A stretch of DNA of 64,000 bases from Chitinophaga sp. 180180018-3 (GTDB lineage: Bacteria; Bacteroidota; Bacteroidia; Chitinophagales; Chitinophagaceae), in contig NZ_CP140772.1 in NCBI RefSeq assembly GCF_037893185.1, forward strand, positions 3,162,001 through 3,226,000, written 5' to 3'. A program made the translations under genes and the position numbers. The notes under the pieces were generated by a model that was given only the letters and a program-made list of their open reading frames with translations, was not told the DNA's origin and did not search any database. This document shows, one piece after another, positions 27,763 to 36,018 of this stretch; the first letter of the stretch is position 1, and each line of letters begins with the position of its first letter.

Positions 27763-27777
27763 CGCAAATTTTAAAAA

Positions 27778-28881
27778 ATGGCTTTGCAAGTAGGAATTGT
27801 AGGATTGCCAAACGTAGGGAAATCAACTTTATTTAATGCGGTAAGCAACAGCGCTAAAGCGCAGGCCAGCAACTACCGTTTCTGTACTATAGAACCTAAC
27901 GTAGGGCAGGTGGATGTACCAGATCACCGTATGTATAAACTGGAAGAACTGGTAAAACCCGATCGCGTGGTACCTACTACCATCGAGTTCGTGGACATTG
28001 CCGGTCTGGTAAAAGGCGCCAGCAAAGGAGAGGGCCTGGGCAACAAGTTCCTCGCCAATATCCGTGAAGTAGATGCCATCGTACATGTGATTCGCTGCTT
28101 CGAGGATGAAAACATCCTGCGCGATGAAGGTGCTATTAACCCTGTCAGCGATAAGGAAATCATCGATACCGAATTACAGCTGAAAGACCTGGAAAGCGTG
28201 GAACGTAAAGTAGCACGCACCGAAAAGATGGCTAAAACTGGTGGCGATCCTAAAGCCAAAGCGGAATTTGAAGTACTGAAAAGATGCCAGGAACACCTGG
28301 AAAAAGGACGTAATATCCGCGAGCTCGGACTAAGCAAGGAAGAAAGAGTGGCCATTGCCGACCTGTTCCTGCTTACCGAAAAACCGGTACTCTATGTGGC
28401 CAATGTCGATGAAGCATCCCTCCATACCGGTAACAAATACTCTGAAGCACTGAGAGATGGCGTGAAGGCAGAACATGCTGAAGTGATTGTCATGAACAAT
28501 ACCATTGAAGCCCAGATCTCCGAAATGGAAGATCCGTCTGATAAGGAAATGTTCCTGGCTGAATACGGTCTTACTGAGCCCGGCCTAAACCGCCTGATCC
28601 GTTCCGCTTATAACCTGCTGGAACTAATCACCTATTTTACCGCAGGTGTGCAGGAAGTACGTGCATGGACTATCCACAAAGGCTGGAAAGCACCTCAGGC
28701 TGCCAGCGTAATCCATACCGATTTCGAAAAAGGCTTTATCAAGGCAGAAGTAATTGCCTATGACGATTTCGTAAAATATGGCTCTGAAGCAGCAGCCCGC
28801 GACAATGGACGCCTGCGTATTGAAGGTAAAGAGTACATCGTTGCCGATGGCGATGTTATGCACTTCCGCTTCAACGTATAA
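27778..28881 (+). CDS. ychF: Redox-regulated ATPase YchF (Obg-family)
   Basis: 367 residues, the standard length. The P-loop GLPNVGKST (about 9-17), DIAGLVKGASKGEGLGN switch, the NVDE segment in place of the GTPase NKxD, a helical insertion (about 140-200) and a C-terminal TGS domain (about 280-365, ending DGDVMHFRFNV) identify it. YchF/OLA1 hydrolyses ATP rather than GTP and associates with ribosomes. It is monocistronic and followed by a terminator hairpin. Confidence 0.95.
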   Translation: MALQVGIVGLPNVGKSTLFNAVSNSAKAQASNYRFCTIEPNVGQVDVPDHRMYKLEELVKPDRVVPTTIEFVDIAGLVKGASKGEGLGNKFLANIREVDAIVHVIRCFEDENILRDEGAINPVSDKEIIDTELQLKDLESVERKVARTEKMAKTGGDPKAKAEFEVLKRCQEHLEKGRNIRELGLSKEERVAIADLFLLTEKPVLYVANVDEASLHTGNKYSEALRDGVKAEHAEVIVMNNTIEAQISEMEDPSDKEMFLAEYGLTEPGLNRLIRSAYNLLELITYFTAGVQEVRAWTIHKGWKAPQAASVIHTDFEKGFIKAEVIAYDDFVKYGSEAAARDNGRLRIEGKEYIVADGDVMHFRFNV

Positions 28882-28953
28882 TTATAATTAAGAAGACAAG
28901 CATACTTAAAGATACTTCATGAGAAAATTATCATGAGGGTTACAACAAAAAAG

Positions 28954-28980
28954 ACGGGTCAGGCTTCCAGCCTGGCCCGT
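28954..28980 (+). terminator. Terminator of ychF
   Basis: ACGGGTCAGGCT and AGCCTGGCCCGT pair over 12 bp (one G-T wobble) around TCC, 72 bases after the ychF stop. The T-run is weak (TTGCTATTT) on the plus strand and stronger (CTTTTTTG) on the minus strand. Confidence 0.6.
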
Positions 28981-29105
28981 TGCTATTTGCCAATCTCAGG
29001 TAATCCCTGCACAGATAATCGTAATTCTTAATTCTATAGTGTCCGGGGAAAATTTAAGAGATCTTAGCCTAACGATTCGGGGCTTAACAAAATAGGGAAT
29101 GAGTG

Positions 29106-29168
29106 CCCTGAGAATTGAATATTTGCCTAAATCGGCAATTATGTATTTCAAATATTCAATTCTCAGGG
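29106..29168. terminator. Hairpin inside the IS, downstream of the transposase
   Basis: CCCTGAGAATTGAATATTTG pairs perfectly with 29149-29168 over 20 bp around a 23-base loop. It lies between the transposase stop and the IS end and probably stops transcription in or out. It is repeated in copy 2. Confidence 0.7.
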
Positions 29169-29194
29169 TGCCTCTAAAAAGTAAGCCCCCTTTT

Positions 29195-30427
29195 CTAAGG
29201 AGAGAATAATTTCAGTTGTATAAAGTCTGCATCTTTATTATTACAAAGAAGTGCTTTCTCCGGTTCGGTTAGAAATTTAATTAGGAGAATGTATGTGGAG
29301 AGGTGGAGTCTTAGAAAACCTGCCAGGTTGCTAAACGACCACATTCTGCAGCCCAGTTGCTTTAATTGATCTTTCACAATCTTTATAAGCAGATCTTTTA
29401 TTAAAGCGCACCATACCTGTATACTAATGGCATTCTCATTGTCTCCCAGAAAATTACTTAATTGAGAGGTCTGCTTAATTCTTTTGAATAGCAGTTCTAT
29501 ATCCCATCTCTGTTTGTACAATCTCCTAATGGTAGAACAAGCGTAGGTCTGATTGTTAGTGAGTAAGTGCACCTTCTTTTGGGTCTTTTTATCATAAATA
29601 CTAATGACTCTGGCCTGCTGCACCGGACTTTTTTTACAGGTCTTTGGGTTGCCAAGTCGGATGATCCAGTCTTTTAAAATTCCATTCTTTTTATCAGCCG
29701 ATGTTATTTTTTTGCGCTCAAGTACCTTTATTTTCATCCCTTTAGTAACCCTGGAGATCCAGGTAATATCATTTTGGGTCCAGTCTTTCATTACCGTGTA
29801 ATTTACATAAGCTCGATCCATGGCAATTATGGAGCCTGGCTCCAGGGGCAGCTTCTGCATAAATTTCCTGTCACTACAAGCGGCCTCTGTCAGTACAGTA
29901 AAGCAGGGTAACTCATCTTTGGCTCGCATCAGCACATGAGCTTTAACACCTCCTTTTTTCCTGCCATTTAACCCTTTTACACCCGCACCCTTCATCACAG
30001 TTGAAAACAGACTAATTGTTGTTGAATCCACTATAAATAATCTATCATGCAACCTGTTTCTTGTTCGGCTGTCCGGGCAATGTTGTGGATAATGGTGTTG
30101 GTATAGTAAATGATAGAGTTGGCTGAAAAAATCTACAGGGCGGTTCCTGTTGGCATCTGAAATAGTACTACGGCGAGGTGTTTTTTTAAGGCCTAGATGA
30201 TTAAGCCGATGCTCATTAGCCAATAGCCCGGTAACTAGCTCTCTAAGAGAACTACACTGATGAAAGCTGCTGAATAGCATGGTTACCAAATGGTCAAAGG
30301 CCTTAAATTGCTTGTAATAGCTGTCTGCATTAGTCTCCCTGGCCGCTTTATCGATTAAAGTGGCGGGCACAAAAGAAAGTAACTGATTAAAAATCGGCTG
30401 TCCGGAAAAAAATCTACTTTTGCTCAT
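29195..30427 (-). CDS. IS4-family transposase
   Basis: 410 residues. The N-terminal DUF4372-type segment (about 5-78: FNQLLSFVPATLIDKAARETNAD, FDHLVTMLF) is followed by a DDE domain: first Asp in IVDSTTISLF (about 153), second Asp in AMDRAYVNY (about 220), and the IS4 signature Y-x2-R-x3-E-x6-K around YKQRWDIELLFKRIK (about 315-329). It cuts and pastes the element. The protein is identical to the one in copy 2, so both copies are young and probably active. Confidence 0.93.
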   Translation of the reverse strand: MSKSRFFSGQPIFNQLLSFVPATLIDKAARETNADSYYKQFKAFDHLVTMLFSSFHQCSSLRELVTGLLANEHRLNHLGLKKTPRRSTISDANRNRPVDFFSQLYHLLYQHHYPQHCPDSRTRNRLHDRLFIVDSTTISLFSTVMKGAGVKGLNGRKKGGVKAHVLMRAKDELPCFTVLTEAACSDRKFMQKLPLEPGSIIAMDRAYVNYTVMKDWTQNDITWISRVTKGMKIKVLERKKITSADKKNGILKDWIIRLGNPKTCKKSPVQQARVISIYDKKTQKKVHLLTNNQTYACSTIRRLYKQRWDIELLFKRIKQTSQLSNFLGDNENAISIQVWCALIKDLLIKIVKDQLKQLGCRMWSFSNLAGFLRLHLSTYILLIKFLTEPEKALLCNNKDADFIQLKLFSP

Positions 30428-30464
30428 AATGGTAAGTTGTAGTGTGGTAACTTAAACTTACTAA

Positions 30465-30491
30465 AAAAGGAGGCCACATCGGCCTCCTTTT
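30465..30491. terminator. Hairpin inside the IS, upstream of the transposase
   Basis: AAAAGGAGGCC and GGCCTCCTTTT pair over 11 bp around ACATC. On the minus strand the stem is followed by T6, so it would stop read-through from outside before it reaches the transposase start at 30427. Confidence 0.7.
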
Positions 30492-30597
30492 ATTTATCCT
30501 TACCTGTATTTTCCCCGGACACTATAGATTCTTAATTCTTAATTCTTAATTCATAATTCTTTTCTTAGCTTAGCCCCTCGTTTAATTGTTAGCTCAT

Positions 30598-33500
30598 ATG
30601 CGAATTGTCAGGAACGTAAAACTCTTTTTCCGGGAAGGGAACTCGGATAAGACTTATGAAATAGACCTATGTGAAGTTGGATCAGATCAGTACCTTGTTA
30701 ACTTCAGGTATGGAAAACGTTTTGGAACCTTGAAAGATGGTACAAAAACCGTGGCTCCCGTTAAATTTACTGAAGCAACAGCGATCTTCGATGCGCTTGA
30801 AAAAGAGAAGCGGAGTAAAGGTTACCTGGGCGAGCAGGAAGCTGCGCAGGACGTATCGTTTGTACCGCCGGATACCAGCATGGTGGCCGATGTAAGGCAT
30901 CGCGCCATTCTCCGCCGCCTTCAGGATGCCCTGGAAGGAAAATCCTCATTCAGAACCGCCTGGGCTACCTCCCGCGTCATATGGAAAGCAGGGGAAGAAC
31001 ATATAAAAGAAGCAGTACCTTATCTTATAAAATTATTGGAACGAGGCGACGCCCTGCAACGCTACGCCGCTATATGGTCGTTATCGCAATCCGGCGATCC
31101 TGCTGTCGTTCCTGTGCTGCGTTCTTATGCCGACAATGGCGCATGGCCCCTGAACATCCGGATGCTGGCTGCCAACGGCGTGTTGTGGCTGCTGCCCCCC
31201 GAAGAAAGGAAGGAGTTTGTACATGGCTATCTGCAGCGATTACCGGTGGCTTTCCAGGATGCTATCGTAAGAAACGATGCGGAAAGCCTCCTCCAGCTGA
31301 TCCAGGATCAGGTGCTGATGTTGCTCCAACCGGATTATGCTTTACTGGAAGACCTTTATCTGGTATCCGCAGAATCTGAAGTAGTACGCAAGATCTTCCC
31401 GAATATATTACTGGGCCTGCCTTTAAGACCATCCTGGTTCCGGCATATACGCCATATTTTCAAACAGGCCGAATTGCGCATGGATCCCGGAGCAGTAGCT
31501 ATTCTGGCTGCCCGCTTCGAAAGAGAAGCGCCCATGTTCAAGAACCCGGGTACGAGAACGGACTATGAAGGCGAGAAATATATCCCGGAAACATTCGTGC
31601 CTTCACTGGAAACTGCATTCCAGGCCGATAAGGAACTGAAGCGGCCAACCAGTAAGCTGGCTTATTCCGACAGAACACGCCGCTATCTCCATCGTCGTGT
31701 ATTCAGGCAGTTACAGTTCTTCGGAGAGCGTAACGATATCTATTATGTACGCCTGGCCACCTCGCTGCTGCTGCAATACAACGAAGAAAGGGATGCGACT
31801 GCAGAGTACCAAACCCGCAGGTACAGCTATGTGAACGGCCGTTTTGCGACCATCTACACACAATACCCTGTTAATTCAAAACTGGTATACCTTAATTATA
31901 TACTCCGGGGAAATACACCCACATTGAAACTCCGGCCCGATGGTATGGAATGGGTGTTTAAGCAGGAAGAACCGGATGCCGGTAAAAACGCCGCTTCCAA
32001 ACCTGTGCCGGGCGCCAATCCCGACGCCCTGAAGCAACAACAGGAAAAGGGCGGCCTGATGAAGAAATTATTCGGCTGGCTGGGTGGTGATAATAAGGAC
32101 AAGCACCTACAGGCTAGTGCCATTCCGCCGGAATATAAACCAACTCCGGAGCCACCTGCACCTTTGGTAAGTGAAGTGCCGTTCCTGCATCTCTGGCGCG
32201 AACTGCCCCAGGCTTTTATCCAGCTGCTGATGCTGGCCAGAATGGAGGCCATACATGTTTTCGCCATGGAACAACTGAAAGCCCATCCGGAGTTTAATAA
32301 TCTGAAGGAGAAGATGGGGGAGGATGTGATAGCCGGACTGTTGTCCAATCCTTTCAGCATTCCTTCCATGTTTGGACTGGAACTTGCCCGCGAAAAATAT
32401 GACCCCGCCAATCCATCGCTGCGCTTATTGTATGTTATGATCATGAGTCCACTGGAACTGGCGAGGATACAGGGCTTGCAGTGGATCAGCGAAAATCAGG
32501 CGAAATGTTTCGGGGATATCGATTTCCTCGTACAGCTGATATTCTCTCCTTATAAAGATGTACGCAACTTTGCACGCAAGCAGCTGAATCCAGGCTACCT
32601 GCCTGAGGACAAGGCCCGTTCGCTGCGCGACAGATCCATTGCTGCACTGCTGGAACTGAAAACCGCCACTGACGAAGGTAATGTAAACCTCAACGATGGC
32701 TGCAGCATTCTGGAGCAACATTGCGCACCGGCGCTGGCTACAATAGAGATCGCCTCCATAGAGGCATTGCTGCAAAGCCCGGTAGCCGCCTGCCATGCTT
32801 TCGCTGCAAGGCTGTTGTTGCTGAAACAGGGAAGCTTCAATTATGCGACACTGTCTGACGCCTTGTTGAAACACCTGCTGGTGGATCCTTTCCTGCCCGT
32901 AAGAAATGCCGGGTTACAGGTATTGCAGGCGATGGGACATGAGGCCCTGCTGAAACGACCGGAATTATTACTCCATATTATATTAAGCACGTACACGGAT
33001 GTACGAAATGGTATCCGACCGCTGATAGCTCAGCTGGTGCAGCAGGATAGCAGGCTGGCAATTTACCTCGTGAACGAACTGGTGCCGTACCTGATGCGCA
33101 GGGAAGCCGTGGAAGGTATTCATGCCGATATTGAAACCATCCTGAGCAACGAACTGGTAAATTACCTGCAGGACATTGATACGGCTACAGCGCTGCGTCT
33201 TGTTTACTCCAACTACCGCCCGGCCCAGCAATTCGGTATCCTGGTACTGGATAAGTATATCCCTGTCCAGGCCTTGTCTGTAAAACAGGTGATTGCCGCC
33301 GGCAACCACGAGTTACTGAAAGCAAGAGAATGGTGCCTGAGCTTCTATTATAAGAATGTGGAGCGTATCCGTTATGAGCGCGACGCTGCGGTAGCGTTGC
33401 TGGATGCCAAATGGGATGATATCCGCCTCGGGGCTATTGAGTTTTTCCGCACACAATTCGCGGACAAGGATTGGTCGCCCGAAGCGCTGGTTGCCGTGGC

Positions 33501-33942
33501 CGACAGCGTACGTCCGGATGTACAGGCATTTGGCCGTGAGCTGTTGCTGCGTTTCTTCCGTGAGGAAGACGGCCCGGTTTACCTGATGAAGCTGAGCCAG
33601 CATCCCAGCGAAAGCATACAGCTGTTTGCCACCGGGTATCTGCAGCGTTTTGCTGCCGGTAACCTGGAGTACCTGAAACAGCTGGAACAGTATTTCCGCG
33701 TGGTGCTCAGCCGGGTGAACAAGGCCCGTGCCGCCAAAGAAAGGATCTTTGCATTCCTGGAACAGGAAGCGCTGAAGTCGGAAGACGCCGCCAGGTATAT
33801 CGGGCATATCATTGCACATATTTCCGCAACGGTGGCCATTGGAGACAAGGCCCGCTGTATCAGCATCATGCACAATATCCAGGCGAAGTTCCCCATAGAA
33901 CTGCCCATCCGGATCATACCAACAGTAACCAGAGTGTCTTAA
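30598..33942 (+). CDS. WGR-domain / HEAT-ARM repeat protein of a type XIII-like retron
   Basis: 1114 residues from ATG 30598 (an in-frame TTG at 30586 adds four residues). Residues 1-~80 form a WGR domain, a nucleic-acid-associated module known from PARPs; the usual W-G-R is Y-G-K-R-F-G here (about 41-46). The rest is almost entirely alpha-helical HEAT/ARM-like repeats (about 95-230, then 590-1100), broken by a low-complexity, proline-rich linker near 470-530. No catalytic motif is visible. It is followed after 15 bases by the SWIM protein gene and then by the retron RNA and RT. I infer an effector or sensor scaffold in the retron defence complex. HEAT-repeat WGR proteins also occur with MoxR/VWA systems, which are absent here. 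Confidence 0.8.
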   Translation: MRIVRNVKLFFREGNSDKTYEIDLCEVGSDQYLVNFRYGKRFGTLKDGTKTVAPVKFTEATAIFDALEKEKRSKGYLGEQEAAQDVSFVPPDTSMVADVRHRAILRRLQDALEGKSSFRTAWATSRVIWKAGEEHIKEAVPYLIKLLERGDALQRYAAIWSLSQSGDPAVVPVLRSYADNGAWPLNIRMLAANGVLWLLPPEERKEFVHGYLQRLPVAFQDAIVRNDAESLLQLIQDQVLMLLQPDYALLEDLYLVSAESEVVRKIFPNILLGLPLRPSWFRHIRHIFKQAELRMDPGAVAILAARFEREAPMFKNPGTRTDYEGEKYIPETFVPSLETAFQADKELKRPTSKLAYSDRTRRYLHRRVFRQLQFFGERNDIYYVRLATSLLLQYNEERDATAEYQTRRYSYVNGRFATIYTQYPVNSKLVYLNYILRGNTPTLKLRPDGMEWVFKQEEPDAGKNAASKPVPGANPDALKQQQEKGGLMKKLFGWLGGDNKDKHLQASAIPPEYKPTPEPPAPLVSEVPFLHLWRELPQAFIQLLMLARMEAIHVFAMEQLKAHPEFNNLKEKMGEDVIAGLLSNPFSIPSMFGLELAREKYDPANPSLRLLYVMIMSPLELARIQGLQWISENQAKCFGDIDFLVQLIFSPYKDVRNFARKQLNPGYLPEDKARSLRDRSIAALLELKTATDEGNVNLNDGCSILEQHCAPALATIEIASIEALLQSPVAACHAFAARLLLLKQGSFNYATLSDALLKHLLVDPFLPVRNAGLQVLQAMGHEALLKRPELLLHIILSTYTDVRNGIRPLIAQLVQQDSRLAIYLVNELVPYLMRREAVEGIHADIETILSNELVNYLQDIDTATALRLVYSNYRPAQQFGILVLDKYIPVQALSVKQVIAAGNHELLKAREWCLSFYYKNVERIRYERDAAVALLDAKWDDIRLGAIEFFRTQFADKDWSPEALVAVADSVRPDVQAFGRELLLRFFREEDGPVYLMKLSQHPSESIQLFATGYLQRFAAGNLEYLKQLEQYFRVVLSRVNKARAAKERIFAFLEQEALKSEDAARYIGHIIAHISATVAIGDKARCISIMHNIQAKFPIELPIRIIPTVTRVS

Positions 33943-33957
33943 AACAGTCGTCCATTT

Positions 33958-35610
33958 ATGTTATTCAACTACAGATATAGCGGTAATTCTCAGGTGTACA
34001 GCAATGCTACCTCCTCCGGGATCTCATTTGCCCCGGATACCCACCGCGACCCGACCTTTTTCGTAGGAAAACTGCATAAGAAAATAGCTTTTCGCGAAGC
34101 CATATCAGCATTGCATGATGTGGTGATTTCCGATCTGCGCTTTAAACCCAAAGACAAAACCGCTTATAAAGAATGGGCCGCCCAACAGGAAGATCTGTGG
34201 CTGGCAGAATATATGAGTGGCTACGACGTTCAGGCTGCCAACCAGCGCATCGAAGAGGTAAGCAAACAGCTGTCGGATATTTATGCGGAAAGCGCTAAGG
34301 TAACGGCGCCTTTCTATAATGCCCGCAAGCAATATTTCAATTACCTGTATGAGAAAGACCGCGACGCCTGGTTCGTACTGGACCCCGTGATCAGTGTACA
34401 TCCTGATGAGGTGTTCTTCGAATGTTTCAGCCAGGACGAATCTACGTACGGGAAACTTAGCGCCAGCTACAATGTGTTCAAAGAGATAAACGAATTTGAA
34501 TGCGGTACCACCAACATCGATTATTCGTCAGCGTTATATAACGAATTTCAGAAGATCAGGGACTATAAGGAAACAGATTTCCGGATAGATCCGGGAGGGT
34601 TTCAGGTGCAGACCTCACAGGAAGAGCTGTATCATGAAGTGAAGATCGACCTGCCCGACAGTTGGGTGAGAGGCTTCCTTCAGGTAAGCGCTGCGATGAC
34701 TTTGCCGGCAGCTACTTTCGATCTTCACCCGATGGATGTTTATAATTTCTGCTCCTGGCTGCGGCGGTTCAAAGAAAAGAAAGGGCCACGCTCTATCCGG
34801 TTCATATTGGAACCTGGCAAACCGGTAAAGGCCATCTTTGAGCCCTGGAATCACGAAGTCGTATGTGCGAGATCGTTATACACCGGCGCGCAACGAAGAG
34901 AGATCCGGATATGGGGCAGAAGACGGTTGCTGATACTGGAACGACTGATCCCCGCTGCAAGGAAATTCACTGTACACCTGACAGGAAACGGGTTGCCGTC
35001 GTTCTACATCGCCGACCTGGGCGATATGCAATTCACACTCGGGCTGAGCGGATGGACGGCCAACGACTGGTCGCGCGCAGGTCAGTTTGATCTGATGGCG
35101 CCCAGAGCCTTTGTGGATGATACTGCGAAGCTGGCGGTTTATGAGGACCTGAAAACAAGGTGGATGGCCAAACCGGAAACCATTGCCCAGGCTACCGGGT
35201 TAGACAGGGCTACCGTGCTGGGCGCTCTGGGCATCTATACACAGGCCGGTAAAGTGATCTACGACCTGCATACAGGCTTATACCGCCGGAGAGAGTTGAG
35301 CAGGGAACCGCTTCCGCTTGATCAGCTCCGGTTTTCTAATCCGCAGGAAGCAGAAGCCAGCCGCCTCGTGAAAAACGGCAAAGTAGAGGTACAAGGCGTA
35401 CACGTGCCGGGAACAGGGTTACAGCTGAAAGGGAATGTTAAATCCACACAGCGTGTATACCATCCCGTTATAACCATAGATGCGGACGAACGACTGAGTG
35501 ACGGACATTGCGACTGTGGATTTTATAATATGAACAAGCTATACAAAGGGCCCTGCGAACATATGCTGGCTATTCGTATCGCTTACGCAGAAAATAATGA
35601 AACAAAATAA
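33958..35610 (+). CDS. Winged-helix SWIM zinc-finger protein (WHSWIM) of the retron
   Basis: 550 residues. The C-terminus holds a SWIM zinc finger, CxC-x12-CxH with Cys518, Cys520, Cys533 and His535, preceded by VYHPVITIDADERL. Residues about 395-450 (KPETIAQATGLDRATVLGALGIYTQAGKVIYDL) look like a winged helix. The N-terminal 390 residues match nothing I recognise. SWIM fingers bind DNA or proteins. The gene starts 15 bases after the WGR/HEAT gene and is separated from the RT gene only by the retron RNA region. This gene pair plus RT is the content I recall for type XIII retrons. Its role, effector or RNA-protein assembly factor, is inferred. Confidence 0.8.
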   Translation: MLFNYRYSGNSQVYSNATSSGISFAPDTHRDPTFFVGKLHKKIAFREAISALHDVVISDLRFKPKDKTAYKEWAAQQEDLWLAEYMSGYDVQAANQRIEEVSKQLSDIYAESAKVTAPFYNARKQYFNYLYEKDRDAWFVLDPVISVHPDEVFFECFSQDESTYGKLSASYNVFKEINEFECGTTNIDYSSALYNEFQKIRDYKETDFRIDPGGFQVQTSQEELYHEVKIDLPDSWVRGFLQVSAAMTLPAATFDLHPMDVYNFCSWLRRFKEKKGPRSIRFILEPGKPVKAIFEPWNHEVVCARSLYTGAQRREIRIWGRRRLLILERLIPAARKFTVHLTGNGLPSFYIADLGDMQFTLGLSGWTANDWSRAGQFDLMAPRAFVDDTAKLAVYEDLKTRWMAKPETIAQATGLDRATVLGALGIYTQAGKVIYDLHTGLYRRRELSREPLPLDQLRFSNPQEAEASRLVKNGKVEVQGVHVPGTGLQLKGNVKSTQRVYHPVITIDADERLSDGHCDCGFYNMNKLYKGPCEHMLAIRIAYAENNETK

Positions 35611-35642
35611 TGAGGTGAGCTGATTTTTTCCGGAATATTCTC

Positions 35643-35650
35643 TATCTTGC
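35643..35650 (+). promoter_or_regulatory. Weak candidate promoter for the retron RNA
   Basis: TATCTTGC matches TAnnTTTG except for the last two bases. A start about 6 bases downstream would begin the RNA just before the a1 arm. No -33 TTG is seen, and transcription could equally come from the upstream genes. Confidence 0.2.
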
Positions 35651-35662
35651 TGACTCGTTAAA

Positions 35663-35914
35663 ACAAAGATCTTTGTAAAGAGGAATTGATTGCACTTGCG
35701 CCCGAAAAGGGACGAATGATGTTTCGTCATTCAGGTATTCTGACTATACATGCTTCACTAAATGCAATCTTTACTTTGGGAGGGGCCTACCATACGTATA
35801 TTTCCGGTAGCAGCCCCGAGGGCTGAAATATTACGTATGGTAGGCCCCTCCCTGGAGTTGATTGATTTAGTCAATGGTTTGCACGAAGGCCTTTTCCTCT
35901 TTACAGAAATTTGT
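35663..35914 (+). ncRNA. Candidate retron msr-msd RNA
   Basis: The 408-base gap before the RT carries every element of a retron RNA in order. a1 (35672-35685, TTTGTAAAGAGGAA) pairs with a2 (35894-35907, TTCCTCTTTACAGA) over 14 bp with one wobble, and about 4 more pairs are possible outside one mismatch. After a1 come a G-rich start (candidate priming G between 35687 and 35697) and a small msr hairpin GACGAA-tgatgt-TTCGTC (35711-35728). The large msd hairpin follows (35778-35852), then a2, and the RT starts 111 bases later. a1 also overlaps a perfect 14-nt palindrome (35663-35676). Exact ends and the branch G are not determined. Confidence 0.75.
35778..35852 (+). repeat. msd-like long hairpin
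   Basis: The outer stem is 21 bp and perfect (35778-35798 with 35832-35852). A single-base bulge, six more pairs, an asymmetric CGGTAG bulge and a CAGCCC-cga-GGGCTG tip follow. There is no T-run after it (CCTGGAGTTG), so it is not a rho-independent terminator. This fits the reverse-transcribed part of msDNA. Confidence 0.8.
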
Positions 35915-36018
35915 TTCCCCTCTCAGCATTAGCATCTCCGGTTTATCTTCTCATCTCCCCAGATAATTTTATTACTGCTTATCAGTATTAACAGGATCAG
36001 CATACAAAAGTATTTATC

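Larger units (their letters stand above)
29034..30527 (-). mobile_element. IS4-family insertion sequence, copy 1 (1494 bp)
   Basis: The ends are inverted repeats CTATAGTGTCCGGGGAAAA (29034) and TTTTCCCCGGACACTATAG (to 30527). A direct 10-bp target duplication ATTCTTAATT lies immediately outside both ends (29024-29033 and 30528-30537). It encodes one transposase on the minus strand. It separates ychF from the retron cassette. Copy 2 is at 61819-63311. Confidence 0.92.

Noticed and set aside
35778-35852. Hairpin as the terminator of the SWIM gene
   Set aside because: No T-run follows the stem, and it is framed by matching a1/a2 arms upstream of an RT, so an msd element fits better.
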